The notes below the pieces were generated by a model. The model worked only from the letters and a program-made list of their open reading frames with translations, made no database searches and was not told where the DNA came from. From the NCBI GenBank assembly GCA_026416655.1, contig JAOAES010000035.1, positions 1-9,876 of the forward strand: 9,876 nucleotides of DNA, in the 5' to 3' direction. Within the stretch, counting starts at the first letter, position 1. Every line of letters starts with the position of its first letter. Below are positions 6,764-9,876 of this stretch, in pieces. A program made the position numbers and the translations under genes. The stretch comes from Fimbriimonadales bacterium. GTDB taxonomy: Bacteria; Armatimonadota; Fimbriimonadia; Fimbriimonadales; GBS-DC.

Positions 6764-7873
6764 CTACTCCTGCAGGCGTTGGTAAAGGGGGATGGTCTGC
6801 TCGACGGTATGGCGAATGTGAAACCGTTCGGCAGTGCGCAGGGCGTTCTGCGAGAGGCGGCTCGCCTGCGTGGGGTCTTGCAGCAGTTTCAACGCCGCCT
6901 GCGCCAGCGCGTCGGGATTTTCGGGCGGAACCAGCAAGCCCGTGCGCTCAGGCTCGATCAAACGGCGCATCGCGGGGATGTCGGTCGCCACGACGGGCAG
7001 TCCGCAGGCGATGGCTTCCATCGTGGACAGCCCCAGTCCCGCATCGCGCGCGGGCGCGAGCAACACATCCGCGGCGGCGTAGAGTTCCTCCACCGCGCTC
7101 CAGTACCCGAAAAAGCGCACATGGTGCGGGCGGCGGCAACGCGCGACCAGTTTCACCAGGCGTGTGTTGTCGGGTCCGTCGCCTGCCAGCCACAAATCCG
7201 CATCGGGGAGCGATTCCCAGACGCGCTCCATAGCCTGAATCGCGATATCGAACCCCTTATGGTACACAAACCGCCCCACACAGAGCAAGATGGGTCGGTC
7301 AGGCGGCACATGGAACTGTTCCCGCATCGCGTCGCGACGGGGGAGCTTCTCGAACCGCTCCAGATCGATTCCGCCGGGTACAACCTCGATGCGCGTTTCG
7401 GGCACGCCGCCGCGCACTAAGCCCGCTTTCACCTGCTCGGAAACCGCCGTGATGATGCGCGGGTACTGCGCAATCCAGCGCCACAGGGCGCGTACCAGCG
7501 CGCTTTTGCTCAGGAGCAGATGATGCACCGTCCACATCCAGGGGTACTCGCGGCGGAACGCCCACGCGCAAATCCAACCCGCCCGCACGCCATGGCAGTG
7601 GACGAACGGGAACTCGTCTGCTCGATGGCGCAGTAGCCGCACTGCCCGCGAATCGGCGATTAGCCCCGCACGATCGCGAATGAAGTCGGGCCCCGTGAGC
7701 GTCGGCGCGTAGCCGAACTCCGGGAGGTATTTAATCAGCCCCTGCACATGGCGCAGCATCCCGCTGCTGCTGGGTCGCACGACAATCAGCACGGGCGTCC
7801 GCTCGCGTCCGTCATCGCGCTCGGACAGCTCATCGGGCAGCAGGGTCGGTCGCTCCAGCAACAAACTGCTCAT
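6764..7873 (-). CDS. GT4-family glycosyltransferase
   Basis: 369 residues, predicted retaining glycosyltransferase with GT-B fold that moves a sugar from an NDP-sugar to a lipid, glycan or small-molecule acceptor at the cytoplasmic side of the membrane. The N-terminal Rossmann half begins at VLIVVRPSSSGMLRHVQGL (28-46), which includes a glycine-containing acceptor loop. Next come HCHGVRAGW (92-100) and the hinge sequence ITAVSEQVKAGLVRGG then VVPGGIDLERF (164-174). The C-terminal donor half has LCVGRFVYHKGFD (197-209), WLAGDGPD (228-235) and the donor motif AGLGLSTMEAIACGLPVVA (278-296). The usual EX7E motif keeps its second Glu (286), but the first position is Ala278, preceded by Asp277. The ATG overlaps the moxR stop (ATGA), so it is the last gene of the glpX-moxR-GT operon. 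The acceptor cannot be told; capsule, exopolysaccharide or glycolipid synthesis are all possible. Confidence 0.9.
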   Translation of the reverse strand: MSSLLLERPTLLPDELSERDDGRERTPVLIVVRPSSSGMLRHVQGLIKYLPEFGYAPTLTGPDFIRDRAGLIADSRAVRLLRHRADEFPFVHCHGVRAGWICAWAFRREYPWMWTVHHLLLSKSALVRALWRWIAQYPRIITAVSEQVKAGLVRGGVPETRIEVVPGGIDLERFEKLPRRDAMREQFHVPPDRPILLCVGRFVYHKGFDIAIQAMERVWESLPDADLWLAGDGPDNTRLVKLVARCRRPHHVRFFGYWSAVEELYAAADVLLAPARDAGLGLSTMEAIACGLPVVATDIPAMRRLIEPERTGLLVPPENPDALAQAALKLLQDPTQASRLSQNALRTAERFHIRHTVEQTIPLYQRLQE

Positions 7874-8829
7874 CGGGGTACCGGCGTCGCCTCCAGAATA
7901 CTGTTTAAGATTCTATCCGCATTAAGCCCCTCCACTTCCGCTTCGGGCTTGAGGATTAAGCGATGGCGCAGCACGGGCAACGCCATCTGCTTCACATCAT
8001 CGGGCGTGGCGAACCCGCGCCCGCGCAGCGCAGCAAGCGCCTTGCTCACCAGCAACAGCGCAATCCCTGCGCGCGGGCTTGCCCCCACCAGCAGGTAGTC
8101 GTTCTGGCGCGTGCGGCGCACTATCTGCAAAATGTAATCGCGCACCTCGTCGGAGACCTGCACCTCGCGCACAATCGCGCGAACGCGCTCCAGCTCCTCC
8201 GCCCCCATCACGGGCGTCAACCCCACCTGCTCCAGTTGATGCGAGCGGAACCCTTCATCATGCAGCTTGAGGATGGCGCGCTCCTCATCTTCGCTGGGGT
8301 AGTCCATCACCACTTTCAGCAGGAAGCGGTCTAACTGCGCCTCCGGCAGGGGATATGTGCCTTCGTACTCAATCGGGTTCTGCGTCGCGAACACCATAAA
8401 CGGTTTCGGCAGCGCGTGCGATACGCCGTCGATGGTCACCTTGCGCTCTTCCATCGCTTCCAGCAGGGCAGACTGCGTCTTCGGGGGCGTGCGGTTCACC
8501 TCATCCGCCAGCACGATATGCGCGAAGATGGGTCCGTAGCGCACGCGGAACTCGCCCGACTGCGCATCGTAAATCGTCGTGCCAATCAGGTCGGAGGGCA
8601 TCAGGTCGGGCGTAAACTGCACGCGGCGGAACTGCAGTCCCAGCGTCTGCGCAATCACGCGCACCAGTAGCGTTTTCGCGATACCCGGCACGCCCTCAAC
8701 CAGAATATGCCCATCCGCCAGCAGGGCGCAGAGCGCCTGCTCGATGACGCTCTGCTGCCCGATAATCACGCGCCCGATTTGCTCTTCAACGCGCTGGAGC
8801 GAGTAGCCGACTTGTTCGACTGCGACCAC
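7870..8829 (-). CDS. MoxR-family AAA+ ATPase
   Basis: 319 residues, full length for the family. MoxR ATPases act as chaperone-like remodelling enzymes, usually on VWA-domain partners, for example in enzyme maturation and envelope stress. Visible motifs: Walker A GVPGIAKT (46-53), Walker B IVLADE (105-110), NRTPPKTQSALLEAMEE (112-128), sensor 1 FATQNP (147-152), likely arginine finger in LDRF (Arg168) and sensor 2 ASPRAG (250-255, Arg253). A C-terminal helical lid ends the protein, with no membrane segment. The start is GTG at 8829, preceded by GAGGT 8 bases upstream inside the end of glpX. The gap to glpX is 3 bp and its own stop overlaps the glycosyltransferase start. A DUF58 partner, usual next to moxR, is not present in the window; the nearest VWA protein is the large one at 2573-5563 in another unit. 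Confidence 0.95.
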   Translation of the reverse strand: MVAVEQVGYSLQRVEEQIGRVIIGQQSVIEQALCALLADGHILVEGVPGIAKTLLVRVIAQTLGLQFRRVQFTPDLMPSDLIGTTIYDAQSGEFRVRYGPIFAHIVLADEVNRTPPKTQSALLEAMEERKVTIDGVSHALPKPFMVFATQNPIEYEGTYPLPEAQLDRFLLKVVMDYPSEDEERAILKLHDEGFRSHQLEQVGLTPVMGAEELERVRAIVREVQVSDEVRDYILQIVRRTRQNDYLLVGASPRAGIALLLVSKALAALRGRGFATPDDVKQMALPVLRHRLILKPEAEVEGLNADRILNSILEATPVPR

Positions 8830-8832
8830 CGT

Positions 8833-9795
8833 TCAGTACCTCGGGTCGTGATGGAAGTGGTGATGGGTCTCCAGCCAGCGGATGGTGCCGCTGCGCGAGC
8901 GCATCACGACCGAGTGCGTGATTGCGCCCCAGCCGGTGTAGCGCACGCCGCCGAGCAGGTTGCCGCCTGTGATGCCCGTCGCGGCAAACACCACGTTGCC
9001 CCACGCGAGGTCTTCCATTGTCAGCACTCTATCCACATCTTCCGTGCCCAGTAGCTGCTTGGCGCGTTCGCGCTCCTGCTCGTTGCGGAACACGAGTCGC
9101 GCCTGAATCTCGCCGCCCATACACAGCGCAGCGGCGGCAGACAGCACGCCCTCCGGCGCGCCCCCGATACCCATCAGCACATCGATCTCGCCCTGCGGGT
9201 CCAACGCCTCCAGCGCGAGCGACAAATCGCCGTCCGACACCAGACGAATGCGTGCCCCTGCCTGCCGTATCTCACGAATCAGCTGCTCATGGCGCGGGCG
9301 ATCCAGCATCCCCACGGTCAAATCCTGCACCTCTTTGCCCAGACTCTTGGCAATGACCTTCAGGTTCATCCGAGGGGGCAGAGTGATGTCTACCGCGCCT
9401 TTCGCAGCGGGCCCCACCACCAATTTGTCCATATAGATGTCGGGCGCGCGCAACAGTTTGCCCTCACCTTCTATGGCGGCGGCGACAACGCTAATCGCGC
9501 CAGGCTGCCCCGTCGCGACAAGGTTCGTGCCCTCGACCGGATCGACCGCGATTTGTACCGCGTTGCCGTTGCCTGTGCCAAGCTCCTCGCCGATGTAGAG
9601 CATGGGAGCTTCATCGCGCTCGCCCTCGCCGATGACCACGACGCCTTTCATATCGATGTCGCCCAACGTGCGGCGCATCGCCTCGCACGCCGCCTGGTCT
9701 ACCGCATGACGGTCGCCCTTGCCAACCCAACGACCCGAACTGAGCGCAGCTGCTTCAGTCGCTCGTACAAAATCCATTCCCAGGTTTCGATCCAT
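8833..9795 (-). CDS. glpX: Fructose-1,6-bisphosphatase class II (GlpX)
   Basis: 320 residues, predicted metal-dependent hydrolysis of fructose 1,6-bisphosphate to fructose 6-phosphate, the gluconeogenic step in the cytoplasm. Some class II enzymes also act on sedoheptulose 1,7-bisphosphate. The alignment to the family is unambiguous: GKGDRHAVDQAA (25-36), VVIGEGERDEAPMLYIGE (53-70), IAVDPVEGTNL (82-92), YMDKLVVGPAAKG (121-133), SDGDLSLAL (187-195) and GIGGAPEGVLSAAA (209-222). Asp33, Glu57, Asp85 and Glu215 fall at the metal and catalytic positions expected from the E. coli enzyme. The ATG at 9795 has a strong site (GAGGTGA) 6 bases upstream. It is the first gene of the operon within this window, and moxR follows after 3 bp. 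The C-terminus has an unusual histidine-rich end, THHHFHHDP (310-318). Confidence 0.96.
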   Translation of the reverse strand: MDRNLGMDFVRATEAAALSSGRWVGKGDRHAVDQAACEAMRRTLGDIDMKGVVVIGEGERDEAPMLYIGEELGTGNGNAVQIAVDPVEGTNLVATGQPGAISVVAAAIEGEGKLLRAPDIYMDKLVVGPAAKGAVDITLPPRMNLKVIAKSLGKEVQDLTVGMLDRPRHEQLIREIRQAGARIRLVSDGDLSLALEALDPQGEIDVLMGIGGAPEGVLSAAAALCMGGEIQARLVFRNEQERERAKQLLGTEDVDRVLTMEDLAWGNVVFAATGITGGNLLGGVRYTGWGAITHSVVMRSRSGTIRWLETHHHFHHDPRY

Positions 9796-9800
9796 AAAGC

Positions 9801-9809
9801 ATCACCTCT
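9801..9809 (-). promoter_or_regulatory. Strong ribosome binding site of glpX
   Basis: On the minus strand AGAGGTGAT precedes the glpX ATG with about 6 bases between GGTGA and the start. This is nearly the full anti-16S complement and fixes the glpX start at 9795. Confidence 0.75.
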
Positions 9810-9816
9810 CGCAGAG

Positions 9817-9830
9817 TGTCGTCCTCGACA
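9817..9830 (-). promoter_or_regulatory. Small hairpin and anti-SD stretch in the glpX leader
   Basis: TGTCG (9817-9821) and CGACA (9826-9830) form a perfect 5-bp stem with a 4-base loop, 22 bases upstream of the glpX start. Directly beyond it, on the minus strand, ACCTCCT (9836-9830) could pair through ACCTC with GAGGT of the glpX ribosome binding site (9808-9804). The two pairings compete in part, so the leader could in principle switch. This is seen by eye only; stems of 5 bp are expected often by chance. Confidence 0.25.
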
Positions 9831-9846
9831 GGAGGTATTTTCGGTA

Positions 9847-9861
9847 GAAACCGTCGGTTTC
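9847..9861. promoter_or_regulatory. 15-bp palindrome upstream of glpX, possible operator
   Basis: GAAACCG and CGGTTTC are perfect 7-bp arms around a single central base, 52 bases before the glpX start. A near-zero spacer favours a dimeric regulator site over an RNA hairpin, and no U-tract follows on the minus strand, so it is not an evident terminator. No convincing promoter hexamers could be fixed before the window ends at 9876. Confidence 0.35.
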
Positions 9862-9876
9862 CTGCTGAGGGATTTC

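Noticed and set aside
7788..7800. Further copy of the GCACGGGCG palindrome inside the glycosyltransferase gene
   Set aside because: Only one arm is present (GCACGGGCG without its complement). It encodes normal protein sequence at the start of the Rossmann half, so it is a chance match.
9796..9876. Riboswitch in the glpX leader
   Set aside because: The visible leader is too short and lacks any riboswitch core I know; only small stems are seen.

Overview
The window is GC-rich, densely packed bacterial chromosome. It carries seven protein-coding genes, no RNA genes, no mobile-element genes, and only two short non-coding gaps of about 80 bases. Shine-Dalgarno sequences, ATGA overlaps, a class II fructose bisphosphatase, a MoxR ATPase and BatA-like VWA architecture all point to a bacterium. 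The mix of a Trm1-type tRNA methyltransferase (normally archaeal or eukaryotic, sporadic in bacteria) with short palindromic repeats placed inside or beside coding sequence recalls deep-branching, often thermophilic lineages such as Armatimonadota. That placement is an inference from general impression only, and no gene here settles it.

Layout. On the plus strand the window opens inside a TPR protein (1-594), followed by an NhaC-type Na+/H+ antiporter (591-2576). Their junction holds an 88-bp imperfect palindromic repeat (599-686). It either encodes the antiporter's apparent N-terminus or lies just upstream of its true start. A large membrane-anchored double-VWA protein (2573-5563, minus) converges on the antiporter with interlocked stop codons. 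The 3' end of its gene carries a cluster of GC-rich hairpin repeats that are translated in frame. A non-coding gap of 80 bp separates it from a divergent trm1-like gene (5644-6756, plus).

A tight minus-strand operon then runs from the right edge leftwards: glpX (8833-9795), moxR-like AAA+ ATPase (7870-8829) and a GT4 glycosyltransferase (6764-7873). The gaps are 3 bp and an ATGA overlap, so the three genes are very likely co-transcribed and translationally coupled. The glpX leader has a strong ribosome binding site and two small inverted repeats.

Working together: MoxR ATPases typically act with VWA proteins, and both are present here, though in separate transcription units with trm1 between them. 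glpX is gluconeogenic housekeeping. The glycosyltransferase probably serves envelope or exopolysaccharide synthesis. I see no defence system, phage, CRISPR array or clearly new multi-gene system. The most notable points are the bacterial Trm1 without the expected cysteine pairs, and the two classes of palindromic repeat that are translated or define gene ends.
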